64,000 bases of DNA from Leisingera aquaemixtae (GCF_001458395.1 NZ_CYSR01000007.1:62001-126000); one strand, 5' to 3'. Counted from the stretch's first letter, positions 40,346 through 49,714 are shown. The notes: generated by a model not told the origin, from the sequence alone. Made by a program: numbers and translations.

Positions 40346-41353
40346 TTAACGGCTGAATGCTCCAGCCGTGTCTCCCTCTGCGTCCGGTTGCTTGCCCGTT
40401 TGGGGCAATTCCTTGCTCCGTGCTGGAGCGGACGCGGCAGTTTCAGAGGTCAAATCAGCGATCACTTCCGCTGCCACGAAGGCTGCGATGACGCTGGGCC
40501 GCTTGTCGCGGCTGCCGCCTGCCCCGATGGGGCAGATGAGACGGTCGGTTCCCAGACCGTCGCAATGGTCCCGGCACCAGCGGCGGAACTTCTCCCGCTT
40601 GGTGGCCGATCCGATCAGCCCGACATAGCCCGCGTCGCCGCGCTGCAGGGCAGCGGAGGCAAGCAGGAAGTCGAGCGCGTGATCGTGGGTGAGAATGATA
40701 AAGGCGCTGCCCGCAGGGGCGGCGGCAATGTCGATCTCAGGGATAGCGCTTTGGCGAATTTCCACATCCGCGTTGCAAAGGGCCAGCTCTTCGGCGCGCT
40801 GGTCGATCAGGATGCAGCGCACCGGCATGTGCTGGAAGAGATCCGCCAGGGCCCGGCCCACGTGGCCTGCGCCCATCACATAGACATGCGGCAGCGCCTG
40901 CTCTCCGGCCTGTTCGCGTGCGATGGCGTCGTCACGGCCGGCCTGAAACATCCACTTTAGCGTCATTTCGACCCGTCCGCCGCAGCACTGACCGATCTCC
41001 GGGCCCAAAGGCACGTCGAGCGTTTCACACAGTGCTGAGGGCAGTGCCTGACCCTGGGTGGGTGCGTTAGCGCCCTCCCGTGGGGAGGGTCGGGCGCTGC
41101 CCGGCCTATCGGCCGGGCGATTCAGGCTCTCGACGGAACGCAAAGCGCGATCCTGCTTCAGCATCCGCCGCGCGTGGTCGATGGCGATATATTCCAGCTG
41201 GCCGCCGCCGATGGTCCCCCAGAGGCCCTCTGCCGCCACAAACATGCAGGTGCCGGCTTCGCGCGGGGAGGACCCGCGGACGCGGGTCAGCGCGACCTGC
41301 ACCACATGTTCGTGGCGGGACAGAAAGTCCTGGAGGGAAAGGCGGCGGGCCAT
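40346..41353 (-). CDS. xdhC: xanthine dehydrogenase accessory protein XdhC
   Basis: A 335-aa XdhC-family protein, needed for insertion of the sulfurated molybdenum cofactor into xanthine dehydrogenase. The N-terminal domain has RVRGSSPREAGTCMFVAAEGLWGTIGGGQLEY and GPEIGQCCGGRVEM. The C-terminal Rossmann domain has HVYVMGAGHVGRALADLF and HDHALDFLLASAALQRGDAGYVGLIGSATKREKF. Between them, residues about 79-95 (ADRPGSARPSPREGANA) are encoded by a palindromic element listed separately, so the linker is longer and odder than usual. It lies 3 bases after xdhB. Confidence 0.9.
   Translation of the reverse strand: MARRLSLQDFLSRHEHVVQVALTRVRGSSPREAGTCMFVAAEGLWGTIGGGQLEYIAIDHARRMLKQDRALRSVESLNRPADRPGSARPSPREGANAPTQGQALPSALCETLDVPLGPEIGQCCGGRVEMTLKWMFQAGRDDAIAREQAGEQALPHVYVMGAGHVGRALADLFQHMPVRCILIDQRAEELALCNADVEIRQSAIPEIDIAAAPAGSAFIILTHDHALDFLLASAALQRGDAGYVGLIGSATKREKFRRWCRDHCDGLGTDRLICPIGAGGSRDKRPSVIAAFVAAEVIADLTSETAASAPARSKELPQTGKQPDAEGDTAGAFSR
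41069..41118. repeat. palindromic element inside the xdhC coding region
   Basis: Two adjacent stems lie in frame in xdhC. AGCGCCC (41069-41075) pairs with GGGCGCT (41092-41098), with an inner CTCCC/GGGAG. GCCCGGCC (41099-41106) pairs with GGCCGGGC (41111-41118). The element adds about 17 residues to a linker and resembles the intergenic GC palindromes at 930-1011 and 3484-3645 in style. Confidence 0.55.
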
Positions 41354-41356
41354 GGC

Positions 41357-43675
41357 TCAGCCCTGCCCCTTGAGGGTTTCGATCGCCATCAGCACGCGCT
41401 CCGGCGTGGCCGGCGCATCCAGGCGCGGGCAGACCTTGTAATCCGCGGTGCTGGCAACCGCCATCGACAGCGCCTCGAACACCGAGATGCCCAGCATGAA
41501 CGGCGGCTCGCCTACAGCTTTGGAACGCTTGATGGTACGCTTCTTGTTCACCGACCATTCGGCCAGCTGCGTGTTGAAGATGCGCGGCCGGTCAGAGGCC
41601 AGCGGGATCTTGTAGGTCGAGGGCGCATGGGTGCGCAGGCGGCCCTCGCCGTCCCACCACAGCTCCTCGGTGGTGAGCCAGCCCATGCCCTGAATGAACG
41701 CACCCTCCACCTGTCCCTTGTCCAGGACCGGGTTCAGCGAACGGCCCACGTCATGCAGGATGTCGGTGCGCTCGACCCGGTATTCGCCGGTCAGCGTGTC
41801 GACGGACACTTCCGAGCAGGACGCGCCATAGGCGTAGTAGAAGAACGGCTGCCCCTTGCCCGCCGCGCGGTCCCAGTGGATTTCCGGTGTCTTGTAGCAG
41901 CCGGCCGCCGACAGGTGGACCCGGGCCATGTAGGCCTCCTTCACCAGCCTGTCGAAGGGGATCTCCTCGCTGCCGACGCGCAAGCGGTTGGGCAGGAATT
42001 CGACCTCCGCCTCGGACACTTCATACTTCTCGGCGGCAAACTTGGTCAGCCGGGCAATGATCTGCTCCGCCGCATCCAGCGCCGCCATACCGTTGAGGTC
42101 CGAGCCCGAAGAGGCCGCGGTGGCGGAGGTGTTCGGCACCTTCTCGGTGGTGGTCTTGGTGATCTTGATGCGCTCGAAATCCACCTGGAAGGCATCGGCC
42201 ACAACCTGCGCCACCTTGGTGTTGAGGCCCTGCCCCATCTCGGTGCCGCCGTGGTTCAGGTGGATCGAGCCGTCGTTGTAGACATGGATCAGCGAACCCG
42301 CCTGATTGTACCAGGTCGCGGTGAAGGAGATGCCGAATTTCACCGGGGTGAGCGCAATGCCCTTCTTGATGATCTTCGAGTCCTTGTTGAAGGCGATGAT
42401 CTCTTCCCGGCGCTTGCGGTACTCGGCGCTCTCTTCCAGCTCCTCGATCAGCCGGTCGAGGATATTGTCCTCCACCTTCTGATGGTAGGGCGTCAGGTCG
42501 CGGCCTTCCTCGCCATAGAAGTTGGCCTTGCGCACATCCAGCGGATCCTTGCCCAGGGCATAGGCGATCTCTTCGATCATCCGCTCCGCCGCAACCACAC
42601 CCTGCGGGCCGCCAAAGCCGCGGAATGCGGTGTTGGAGACGGTGTTGGTCTTCATCGGGCGGCTTTTCAGCAGCACGTTCGGATAGAAATAGGCGTTATC
42701 CGCGTGGAACAGCGCCCGGTCGGTGACCGGCCCCGACAGGTCCGAGGAATAGCCGCAGCGCGCGGCAAAGCCGCCCTCGACCGCCTGAATGCGGCCCGCA
42801 TCGTCAAAGGCTACGTCATAGTCGATCACGAAGTCATGGCGTTTGCCGGTGGCGGTCATGTCCTGATCGCGGTCCGGGCGGATCTTCACCGGGCGGTTAT
42901 GCTTCTTCGCGGCAATGGCAGCCACCGCGCAGAACAGGTTCATCTGGCTTTCCTTACCGCCAAAACCGCCGCCCATGCGGCGCACGTTGACGGTGACGGC
43001 GTTGTTCGCAACGCCCAGAACATGCGCCACCATATGCTGCGCCTCGCTCGGGTGCTGGGTGGAACAATGCACGGTCACATCTTCATCTTCGCCGGGAATG
43101 GCAAAGGCGATGTGGCCCTCCAGATACATGTGGTCCTGGCCGCCGACGGTCATCTGCGCCTGGATGCGGTGGGGGGCGCCCTTGCGGCCTTGCTCCACAT
43201 CGCCGCGCTCCAGCTTCAGCGGGTCGGTGATCATCGGATAGCCGGCTTCCTGCGCCTGGACCGGGTCCAGCGCGTGCGGCAGCACCTGGTAATCCACCTG
43301 TGCCAGTTCGGCGGCCCGGCGGGCAGCGCCGCGGGTCTCGGCGATCACCGCAAACATTGGCTGGCCGTGGAATTCGACCTTCTCCGTCGGGAACACCGGC
43401 TCGTCATGCTTGCCGGTGGGGCTGATGTCGTTGACGCCGGGGATGTCCTCGGCGGTCAGCACATCCACCACACCGGGCGCGGCGCGCACGGCACTGAGGT
43501 TGATGCCCTTGATATTGGCGTGGGCGACGGTGGAGACACCCAAGTAAGCGTGCAGCGTGCCATAGGGCTCGGCGATATCGTCAGTGTATTCGGCGCGGCC
43601 CGTCACATGTTTGATCGCGCTGTCGTGCTGGCGGTCATGGTGCACGGCGCCGCTGATGGTCTGATGGTCTTTCAT
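41357..43675 (-). CDS. xdhB: xanthine dehydrogenase molybdopterin-binding subunit XdhB
   Basis: A 772-aa molybdenum hydroxylase large subunit. It oxidises hypoxanthine and xanthine to urate. Motifs include GGGFGGKESQ (Moco binding), AFRGFGGPQGVV, and near the C-terminus KAVGEPPFMLGISVF, where the Glu (GEPP) is the catalytic base. AGGAGG precedes the ATG at 43675, so the start at 43732 inside xdhA is not used. Gene order xdhA-xdhB-xdhC on the minus strand is the standard operon. Confidence 0.95.
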   Translation of the reverse strand: MKDHQTISGAVHHDRQHDSAIKHVTGRAEYTDDIAEPYGTLHAYLGVSTVAHANIKGINLSAVRAAPGVVDVLTAEDIPGVNDISPTGKHDEPVFPTEKVEFHGQPMFAVIAETRGAARRAAELAQVDYQVLPHALDPVQAQEAGYPMITDPLKLERGDVEQGRKGAPHRIQAQMTVGGQDHMYLEGHIAFAIPGEDEDVTVHCSTQHPSEAQHMVAHVLGVANNAVTVNVRRMGGGFGGKESQMNLFCAVAAIAAKKHNRPVKIRPDRDQDMTATGKRHDFVIDYDVAFDDAGRIQAVEGGFAARCGYSSDLSGPVTDRALFHADNAYFYPNVLLKSRPMKTNTVSNTAFRGFGGPQGVVAAERMIEEIAYALGKDPLDVRKANFYGEEGRDLTPYHQKVEDNILDRLIEELEESAEYRKRREEIIAFNKDSKIIKKGIALTPVKFGISFTATWYNQAGSLIHVYNDGSIHLNHGGTEMGQGLNTKVAQVVADAFQVDFERIKITKTTTEKVPNTSATAASSGSDLNGMAALDAAEQIIARLTKFAAEKYEVSEAEVEFLPNRLRVGSEEIPFDRLVKEAYMARVHLSAAGCYKTPEIHWDRAAGKGQPFFYYAYGASCSEVSVDTLTGEYRVERTDILHDVGRSLNPVLDKGQVEGAFIQGMGWLTTEELWWDGEGRLRTHAPSTYKIPLASDRPRIFNTQLAEWSVNKKRTIKRSKAVGEPPFMLGISVFEALSMAVASTADYKVCPRLDAPATPERVLMAIETLKGQG

Positions 43676-43688
43676 CTCAAAATCCTCC

Positions 43689-45152
43689 TCAGGCGACGGC
43701 CAGCCGGACAGCACCGGCGGTTCCCGCGTCATGTTCCAGGTAGAAGCGGCGCAGCAGGTTGCAGGCCGTCAGCGCGCGGTACTCCGCAGAGGCGCGCCAG
43801 TCGCTGAGCGGAGTGAAGTCCTGCTTCACCGCTTCCGCTGCCGCGTCAAACGCGGCCTCGCTCCAGGGCTGGCCCACCAGCGCGGCCTCGGCACCAGCAG
43901 CGCGCTTGGGCGTCGCCGCCATGCCGCCGAATGCGATCCGGGCAGAGGTGATCACGCCGTCCTTCACGGTGACGCTGACCCCAGCTGCAACCGAGGAAAT
44001 ATCCTCATCCCGGCGCTTGGAAATCTTGTAGGCGGCGTCGATCTGGCCCTGCGCCGGGCGCGGAATACGGATCGAGGCGACGAAATCGCCCGGCTCTCGG
44101 TCCTGCTTGCCGTAGTCGATAAAGAACTCCTCCAGTGGCAGCGTGCGCGAACCGCCCTTCTTCTGCAGAGTCACCTCAGCCCCCAGCGAGATCAGCACCG
44201 GCGGGGTGTCCCCGATGGGGGAGCCGTTGGCGATATTGCCGCCGATGGTGCCCATGTTGCGCACCTGCCATCCGGCGATGCGGTTCCAGTAGGCGCTCAG
44301 ATGCGGGAAAGCATCGCGGATCGCCGCTTCGCTTTCGGTATAGGTGACGCCGGCACCGATGGTCAGCGCCTCGTCGGTCAGTTCAACCGCCTTCAGCTCC
44401 TCCAGGTGGGCGACAAACACCACCGGAGAGATCGGTTTCATGAACTTGGTCACCCACAGGCCCACATCGGTGGAGCCTGCGACGATGGTCGCCTTGGGGT
44501 TCTCAGCCAGAACCTCTGCCAGATCCGCCGCATCCAGCGGCAGGATGGCGCGGTCATCTTCGGGGCCGGTCACAACACGGGCTTGCGGCTGGATCGCCTT
44601 CAGCTTGGCGGTCAGGCTCTCACGCTCGGTGGTCAGATAGTCATTGGCCGGGGTGCCGTACTGGTTCACCGCAAGTGCTGCCTTCACAATCGGCTCATAG
44701 CCGGTGCAGCGGCAGAGGTTGCCCTGCACGGCAGTTTCCACCTGCGTCTCGGTCGGCTGCGGGTTCTCCATCCACAGCGCATAGAGCGACATCACGAAAC
44801 CCGGGGTGCAGAAGCCGCACTGGCTGCCGTGGTATTCGACCATGGCCTGCTGCACCGGGTGCAGACGGCCTTTGGGGCCGGACAGATGCTCAACCGTCAC
44901 TACGTGGCAGCCATTGAGCGACGCCAGGAAACGGATGCAGGCGTTCACCGCCTCATAGCGCAGCGCGCCATTGTGCAAACGGCCCACCAGCACGGTGCAG
45001 GCACCGCAGTCGCCCTCGGCGCAGCCTTCCTTGGTGCCGGTCAGGCGCTGCTCCAGCCGGAGGAAATCCAACAGGGTCGTGGTCGCCTTCACGTCCTTGA
45101 CCGAAAGCTCCCGCCCGTTCAGCAGAAAGCGAATGTCGTTTTGATGTTCCAT
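43689..45152 (-). CDS. xdhA: xanthine dehydrogenase FeS/FAD subunit XdhA
   Basis: A 487-aa subunit. The first [2Fe-2S] site is CAEGDCGACTVLVG (about residues 43-56) and the second is in CGFCTPGFVMS and CRCTGYEPI. A FAD-binding domain follows (TIVAGSTDVGLWVTKFMKP; NMGTIGGNIANGSPIGDTPPVL). It accepts electrons from the Moco subunit and passes them to NAD. I start at 45152 (MEHQNDIRFLLNGRE). It leads the operon and is divergent from a LysR gene that probably controls it. Confidence 0.95.
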   Translation of the reverse strand: MEHQNDIRFLLNGRELSVKDVKATTTLLDFLRLEQRLTGTKEGCAEGDCGACTVLVGRLHNGALRYEAVNACIRFLASLNGCHVVTVEHLSGPKGRLHPVQQAMVEYHGSQCGFCTPGFVMSLYALWMENPQPTETQVETAVQGNLCRCTGYEPIVKAALAVNQYGTPANDYLTTERESLTAKLKAIQPQARVVTGPEDDRAILPLDAADLAEVLAENPKATIVAGSTDVGLWVTKFMKPISPVVFVAHLEELKAVELTDEALTIGAGVTYTESEAAIRDAFPHLSAYWNRIAGWQVRNMGTIGGNIANGSPIGDTPPVLISLGAEVTLQKKGGSRTLPLEEFFIDYGKQDREPGDFVASIRIPRPAQGQIDAAYKISKRRDEDISSVAAGVSVTVKDGVITSARIAFGGMAATPKRAAGAEAALVGQPWSEAAFDAAAEAVKQDFTPLSDWRASAEYRALTACNLLRRFYLEHDAGTAGAVRLAVA

Positions 45153-45359
45153 CTGGCCTCCAAGTAGTCGCTGGACAGCTTCTAATTCTGTTGCGTCATT
45201 TTTACCTTGTCCGACTGCCTCGGTTAACGGCTGCAATCGCGAAAGGCTTTCAACACCCTGTTGAAAATGGTTAGGCTAATAGGTGCCGGAACCGGCGTGT
45301 CTGCCGCCTGCCGAGGGAAAGGGCAAGCGGCAGATGCGCCCCGTAAAGGTCTGTGAACC

Positions 45360-46277
45360 ATGTCTTATCTGGAATCCCTGCGGGTCTTTACCCGAGTCGT
45401 CGAACTGGGCAGCATCACCTCTGGCGGGCGGGACCTGCGGCTGACTCCCGCCGTGGCCAGCAAACGGATCAAGGAGCTTGAAAAGCACCTTGGCGTCCGC
45501 CTGTTCAACCGTACCACGAGATCGCTGACCCCGACCGAGGTCGGACAGCTGTTTTATACCGAGGCCAAGAAGGTGCTCGAATCGATTGAGGACGCCGAGG
45601 CGGTGGTCTCTCAGTTCTCTGAGGCGCCGCGCGGGGTCATCCGGGTGACCGCACCGCTGGGTGTCGGCCGCCGCATCATCGCACCGCTGGTGCCGGGATT
45701 TGTCGAGGACTACCCCGCCACCGAAATCCGGATGCGGATGTCCGACCGCAAGGTCGACATTCTGGCCGACGGGCTGGATGTCGCGTTCTTTATCGGCACG
45801 CCGCACGATTCCACCCTGAAGATGCGCAAGATCGCCGATTGCACCCGGGTGCTGTGTGCCGCGCCGGACTATCTGGAGCGGCACGGAACGCCGCAGGTGC
45901 CGGAGGATCTTTTGACCGGCCACAATTGCCTGCTGCTGCGCTACCCGCGCTCGCCCGAATATTACTGGACGCTGTCCACACCGGAGGGACCGCGCAAGCT
46001 GGAGGTTTCAGGCAAGTATGATGCCGATGACAGCGACGTGCTGACCGGCTGGGCGCTGGACGGGCGCGGCATCGTCAACAAGCCGCGTTTCGACGTGGCC
46101 GCGCATCTGCGCAGCGGCGCGCTGGTCGAGGTGCTGCCGGACACTCCGCCGGAGCCGACGATCTTCGGCTGCCTTTACCCGCACCGGAAATTGCAGGACC
46201 CCAAGATCCGCCTGTTTGTCGACTACGCGGTGAAACAGGGTCTGGCCGCCTTCCGGCACAGCGAGACCGGCAAATAG
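45360..46277 (+). CDS. LysR-family regulator divergent from xdhABC
   Basis: A 305-aa LysR protein with HTH residues 1-60 (MSYLESLRVFTRVVELGSITSGGRDLRLTPAVASKRIKELEKHLGVRLFNRTTR) and a CrgA-type ligand domain (RGVIRVTAPLGVGRRIIAPLVPGFVEDYP; GWALDGRGIVNKPRFDVAAHL). It is closely similar to the LysR at 48221, and the two flank the urate hydroxylase gene. Its position opposite xdhA suggests control of purine genes, perhaps with a purine or urate as ligand. Confidence 0.88.
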   Translation: MSYLESLRVFTRVVELGSITSGGRDLRLTPAVASKRIKELEKHLGVRLFNRTTRSLTPTEVGQLFYTEAKKVLESIEDAEAVVSQFSEAPRGVIRVTAPLGVGRRIIAPLVPGFVEDYPATEIRMRMSDRKVDILADGLDVAFFIGTPHDSTLKMRKIADCTRVLCAAPDYLERHGTPQVPEDLLTGHNCLLLRYPRSPEYYWTLSTPEGPRKLEVSGKYDADDSDVLTGWALDGRGIVNKPRFDVAAHLRSGALVEVLPDTPPEPTIFGCLYPHRKLQDPKIRLFVDYAVKQGLAAFRHSETGK

Positions 46278-46286
46278 ACTTTACGC

Positions 46287-46317
46287 CAAAGAAAAGGCGG
46301 GCACCGGTGGCCCGCCT
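46287..46317 (-). terminator. terminator for the small lipoprotein gene
   Basis: AGGCGGGC (46296-46303) pairs with GCCCGCCT (46310-46317). On the minus strand the stem is followed by TTTTCTTT, so it ends transcription of the small lipoprotein gene; it also lies just after the LysR stop. Confidence 0.7.
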
Positions 46318-46339
46318 GATGTGGAATATGAAACCTGCC

Positions 46340-46543
46340 TTAGCAGCGGTGCGGGTTTTCCTGGCAGTAAAGCAGGTTTGCTGCGGCCCCCACTGCGGCG
46401 CCCGCGGCCACATTGCCGTCCAGAACCGCCGCGCCGGCGGCCCCGGCGCCCGCGCCGTAGACCAGCCGCTCGCCAGTGGTGTCACCGCAGGCGGCCAAGG
46501 TGGTGCAGAGTGCAAATCCTATAGCGAAAGTCTTCTTAAACAT
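46340..46543 (-). CDS. small lipoprotein of unknown function
   Basis: A 67-aa protein with a lipoprotein signal peptide (MFKKTFAIGFALCTTLAAC; lipobox LAAC). A short Gly/Ala-rich stretch (YGAGAGAAGAAVLDGNVAAGAAVGAAANLL) follows, then a tail with two Cys (YCQENPHRC). The glycine-zipper-like middle resembles small outer-membrane lipoproteins common in Rhodobacteraceae. AGGAGG precedes the ATG. The role is unknown. Confidence 0.75.
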   Translation of the reverse strand: MFKKTFAIGFALCTTLAACGDTTGERLVYGAGAGAAGAAVLDGNVAAGAAVGAAANLLYCQENPHRC

Positions 46544-46798
46544 CACATTTCCTCCTTCACGCCCAAACCCCGCAGTGTTGCCGCGGTCCCAAACGGCCAG
46601 CTCCCGGCGTTTTCCGCCGGGAAAAAGGGTGCCCGAAAGGGATTGGCGCTGTGGCAGAACAGGCCGGAAAGCCCCGGGTTTCCGGCACAATTGGGCAAAC
46701 CCCGTGGCAGTATAACACACGGCGGCGCAGTTTGGTTCCAGCGTCTTGCAGCATCGGGGGTGCACAGGCGGTGCACGGATGGTGCACGCCGGGTGCCC

Positions 46799-46833
46799 GA
46801 AAAAAAGGGCCCCGCCACAGGGGGCGGGGCCAT
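46799..46833 (-). terminator. rho-independent terminator after puuD
   Basis: On the minus strand GGCCCCGCC pairs with GGCGGGGCC around a short loop and is followed by TTTTTT. It lies about 25 bases after the puuD stop. Confidence 0.82.
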
Positions 46834-46856
46834 TGGGCTTGTCAGGCGGGTCTGCT

Positions 46857-48116
46857 TCAGTTCGCGGCCAGCGCGAAGGGCAGATCTTTGGAGGCGCTGC
46901 CGTACCAGCGGCGGATCAGGGCGCGCTCCTCGTTCTCCATGAAGGTGACGTTTGCGGGCGGCATCGCATGGGTGGCACCGGCCTGGAGGTAGATCTCCTT
47001 GGCGTATTTCGCCACATCCGCCGGGGTTTCCAGCAGCACGTTCTTGGGCGCGCGGCGGATGCCGTCATAGTAGGGCTCCCGCGCGTGGCACATGGCGCAG
47101 CGGCCCGGTACCACATTCATCACCTCCTCGAAGTGCTGGTTGCTGGCAAACACCTGTTCGGATTTGGTCAGTTCCCGCGCCTCGGACTCCTCAACGGTGT
47201 CCTGTTGCAGCGGCGCCTGGCTGAGGATCATGATGCCGATGAACAGGATGGCGGTCACCGGCCAGGTCCAGGTCGGGTTGCTGGTGCCTGCGTGGTTGCT
47301 GTTGAAGTAATGGCGGATGGTCACGCCCATCAGGAACACCAGCGCCGCGATCAGCCAGTTGTACTCGGTGGCGAAGGCCAGCGGGTAGTGGTTGGACAGC
47401 ATCAGGAACACAACCGGCAGCGTCAGGTAGTTGTTGTGGGTCGAGCGCAGCTTGGCGATCTTGCCGTATTTTGCGTCCGGCGTGCGGCCTTCCTGCAGGT
47501 CTTTCACCACGATGCGCTGGTTCGGCATGATGATGAAAAACACGTTTGCCGTCATGATGGTCGCGGTGAAGGCGCCCAGATGCAGCATCACGGCGCGGCC
47601 GGTGAAGATCTGGTTGTAGCCCCAGCCCATGATGACCAGCAGGATGAACAGCAGCACCATCAGGAAGGTCGGCTTTTCCCCCAGCGGCGATTTGCACAAG
47701 GCATCATAGACCAGCCAGCCGATGCTGAGTGATGCGCCGGAGATCAGGATACCCTGCCACAGGGCCAGGTCAGCCTTGCTGGAGTCGATCAGGTACAGCT
47801 CTCCGCCCGCCCAGTAGACGATCATCAGCAGCCCCGCGCCTGACAGCCAGGTGGCGTAGCTCTCCCATTTGAACCAGATCAGATGATCCGGCATGTTCTC
47901 CGGCGCCACCAGGTATTTCTGGATGTGATAAAAACCGCCGCCGTGGACCTGCCATTCCTCGCCATGCGCGCCGACCGGCAGATGCGGAACCTTCCGCAGG
48001 CCAAGGTCCAGCGCGACGAAGTAGAAGGACGATCCGATCCAGGCAATGGCGGTGATGACGTGAAGCCAGCGGACCGCAAAGCCCAGCCAGTCCCACATGA
48101 TCACAAGCTCTTCCAT
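46857..48116 (-). CDS. puuD: membrane urate hydroxylase PuuD with C-terminal cytochrome c domain
   Basis: A 419-aa membrane protein that replaces soluble uricase: it oxidises urate to 5-hydroxyisourate and passes electrons to the respiratory chain. The N-terminal part (about 310 residues) holds about eight membrane segments with conserved His (RWLHVITAIAWIGSSFYFVALDLGLR). The C-terminal part has a c-type haem motif, RCAMCHAREPYYDG (about residue 340), with a distal Met in HAMPPANVTFM. This architecture (DUF989 plus cytochrome c) is the one known as PuuD. It lies between two similar LysR genes. Confidence 0.92.
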   Translation of the reverse strand: MEELVIMWDWLGFAVRWLHVITAIAWIGSSFYFVALDLGLRKVPHLPVGAHGEEWQVHGGGFYHIQKYLVAPENMPDHLIWFKWESYATWLSGAGLLMIVYWAGGELYLIDSSKADLALWQGILISGASLSIGWLVYDALCKSPLGEKPTFLMVLLFILLVIMGWGYNQIFTGRAVMLHLGAFTATIMTANVFFIIMPNQRIVVKDLQEGRTPDAKYGKIAKLRSTHNNYLTLPVVFLMLSNHYPLAFATEYNWLIAALVFLMGVTIRHYFNSNHAGTSNPTWTWPVTAILFIGIMILSQAPLQQDTVEESEARELTKSEQVFASNQHFEEVMNVVPGRCAMCHAREPYYDGIRRAPKNVLLETPADVAKYAKEIYLQAGATHAMPPANVTFMENEERALIRRWYGSASKDLPFALAAN

Positions 48117-48220
48117 TGTTCTCTCCTCATAAGCTTTGACCCGAGACTAGAGCATGGTGTTATTTTCATGTATTAGGTAAAAAATCCAAGCTGTTTCAAA
48201 ATAACACAAAGAATACGTGA

Positions 48221-49129
48221 ATGGCCTATCTCGACAACATCCGCACCTTTGTCCGTGTCTATGAACTTGGCAACATGTCTGCCGCGGCGCGGGACATGCG
48301 GATCTCGGCCGCGGTGGCGTCGTCGCGGATTTCGCAGCTGGAGGATCACCTGAACGTGCGGCTGTTCCAGCGCACCACCCGGCTGCTCAATCCGACCGAA
48401 CAGGGCAATCTGTTCTATCACGGGGCGGTCAAGATTTTGGAAGCGGTTGACGAGGCGGAGGCCGATATCAGCAGCGTCACCCAAACCCCGCGCGGAACGC
48501 TTTATGTGGCGGCGCCCTTGGGTCTGGGGCAGCACCTGATTGCGCCGGCGGTGCCGAAATTCAAGGAAGCCTATCCGCTGATCTCGATCCGGCTACGGCT
48601 GTCGGACCGCAAGCTGGACCTGGCGGCGGAGGGGCTGGATGCGGCGTTTTTCCTCGGCGTGCCGGAGGATTCAAACCTGCGCATCCGCAAGATCGCCGAT
48701 TGCCCGCGGGTGCTGTGCGCGGCGCCGGAGTACATCAAGCGGCGCGGCCAGCCGAACAACAGCGAGGAGCTGAAGACGGACGCGCATGACTGCCTGAACC
48801 TGCGCTATCCCGGCGCGCCGGAGTTCCAATGGCCGCTGCGCAGCCAGGATGGGGTTAAGCGGGTGACGGTCACGGGGCCGTTTGAATCGGACCACGGCGA
48901 CGTGCTGACCAGCTGGGCGCTGGACGGGCATGGGATCATCCTGAAGCCGGTGTTCGAAATATCGGAACACCTCGCCTCCGGCCGGCTGGTGCCGGTGCTG
49001 GCGGAGGAGCCGCCGATCCCGATCCAGATGGCGTGCCTTTATGTCCACCGCCGCCACCAGGACCCCAAGGTGCGGCTGTTCATGGATTTCATGGTGGATC
49101 ACATTCAGGCGTCCCTCCCCCCAGAATGA
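48221..49129 (+). CDS. LysR-family regulator divergent from puuD
   Basis: A 302-aa LysR protein (HTH: MAYLDNIRTFVRVYELGNMSAAARDMRISAAVASSRISQLEDHLNVRLFQRTTR). It is strongly similar along its length to the LysR at 45360 (shared APLGLGQHLIAPAVPKF, MSDRK/LSDRK, ADC-RVLCAAP, TSWALDGHGI). The ATG at 48221 is 105 bases from the divergent puuD start, so puuD is the likely target. Confidence 0.88.
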   Translation: MAYLDNIRTFVRVYELGNMSAAARDMRISAAVASSRISQLEDHLNVRLFQRTTRLLNPTEQGNLFYHGAVKILEAVDEAEADISSVTQTPRGTLYVAAPLGLGQHLIAPAVPKFKEAYPLISIRLRLSDRKLDLAAEGLDAAFFLGVPEDSNLRIRKIADCPRVLCAAPEYIKRRGQPNNSEELKTDAHDCLNLRYPGAPEFQWPLRSQDGVKRVTVTGPFESDHGDVLTSWALDGHGIILKPVFEISEHLASGRLVPVLAEEPPIPIQMACLYVHRRHQDPKVRLFMDFMVDHIQASLPPE

Positions 49130-49158
49130 AAAAGCCCGCCCCAGTTTCCTGAGGCGGG
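49129..49158 (-). terminator. terminator after uraH
   Basis: On the minus strand CCCGCC (49158-49153) pairs with GGCGGG (49140-49135) and is followed by CTTTTTC. It lies between the converging uraH and LysR genes. Confidence 0.7.
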
Positions 49159-49208
49159 AACCGCCGGCAGATGCCAAGCGGGAGGAGAGGTTTCTTGGGG
49201 TGTGCGGC

Positions 49209-49565
49209 TCAGCTGCCGCGGTAGGTGGAATAGCCATAGGGCGACAGCAGCAGCGGCACGTGGTAGTGGCTGTCTGCCTCGCTCATGCCGAAACGCAGCG
49301 GCACCTCGTCCAGGAACAGCGGGTCCGCCCCAGCCTGGCCGGTGGCGCGCAGATAGCCGCCTGCGTGGAACACCAGCTCATAGGTGCCGGTGGCGAATTC
49401 GCCTTCGGGCAGGATCTGTTCGTCAGTGCGCCCGTCGTCATTGGTGGTCAGGCTGCGCAGATGGATGCGCTCTTTGCCTTCGATCCGGTACAGGTCGATC
49501 TTCAGCCCTTCCGCCGGGCAGCCGCGGGCGGTGTCCAGCACGTGGGTGGTCAGAAATCCGGCCAT
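49209..49565 (-). CDS. uraH: 5-hydroxyisourate hydrolase
   Basis: A 118-aa transthyretin-related protein that hydrolyses 5-hydroxyisourate to OHCU. The N-terminal [22 protein letters not shown] carries the active-site His, an Arg follows in the middle, and the C-terminal signature [19 protein letters not shown] is diagnostic for HIU hydrolase rather than transthyretin. It is divergent from the PuuE-UraD fusion, which acts on the next steps. Confidence 0.95.
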   Translation of the reverse strand: MAGFLTTHVLDTARGCPAEGLKIDLYRIEGKERIHLRSLTTNDDGRTDEQILPEGEFATGTYELVFHAGGYLRATGQAGADPLFLDEVPLRFGMSEADSHYHVPLLLSPYGYSTYRGS

Positions 49566-49714
49566 GACAGCCTCCTTTCAATTCCGTTTCCCTAGGTATG
49601 CTTGGTTCAGCCCGCCCCATACAGCGGGAAGAGTCAAAAAGTTCTTTCAAAAATATACTGAAAGCCGAAGCAGATTATCTGTTCTATACATAATAAAAAG
49701 ACAGGAGACCTGAC
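49566..49714. promoter_or_regulatory. divergent promoter region of uraH and the puuE-uraD gene
   Basis: A 149-base region with an AT-rich half towards puuE (AAAAATATACTGAAAG near 49650, TATACATAATAAAAAG near 49683-49698), followed by AGGAG 6 bases before the ATG. TATACATAAT is a plausible -10 region for the puuE-allA-permease operon. No operator is assigned. Confidence 0.4.

Noticed and set aside
41174-43807. 877-aa plus-strand open frame opposite xdhB
   Set aside because: It is a shadow of xdhB, with biased composition and no family features.
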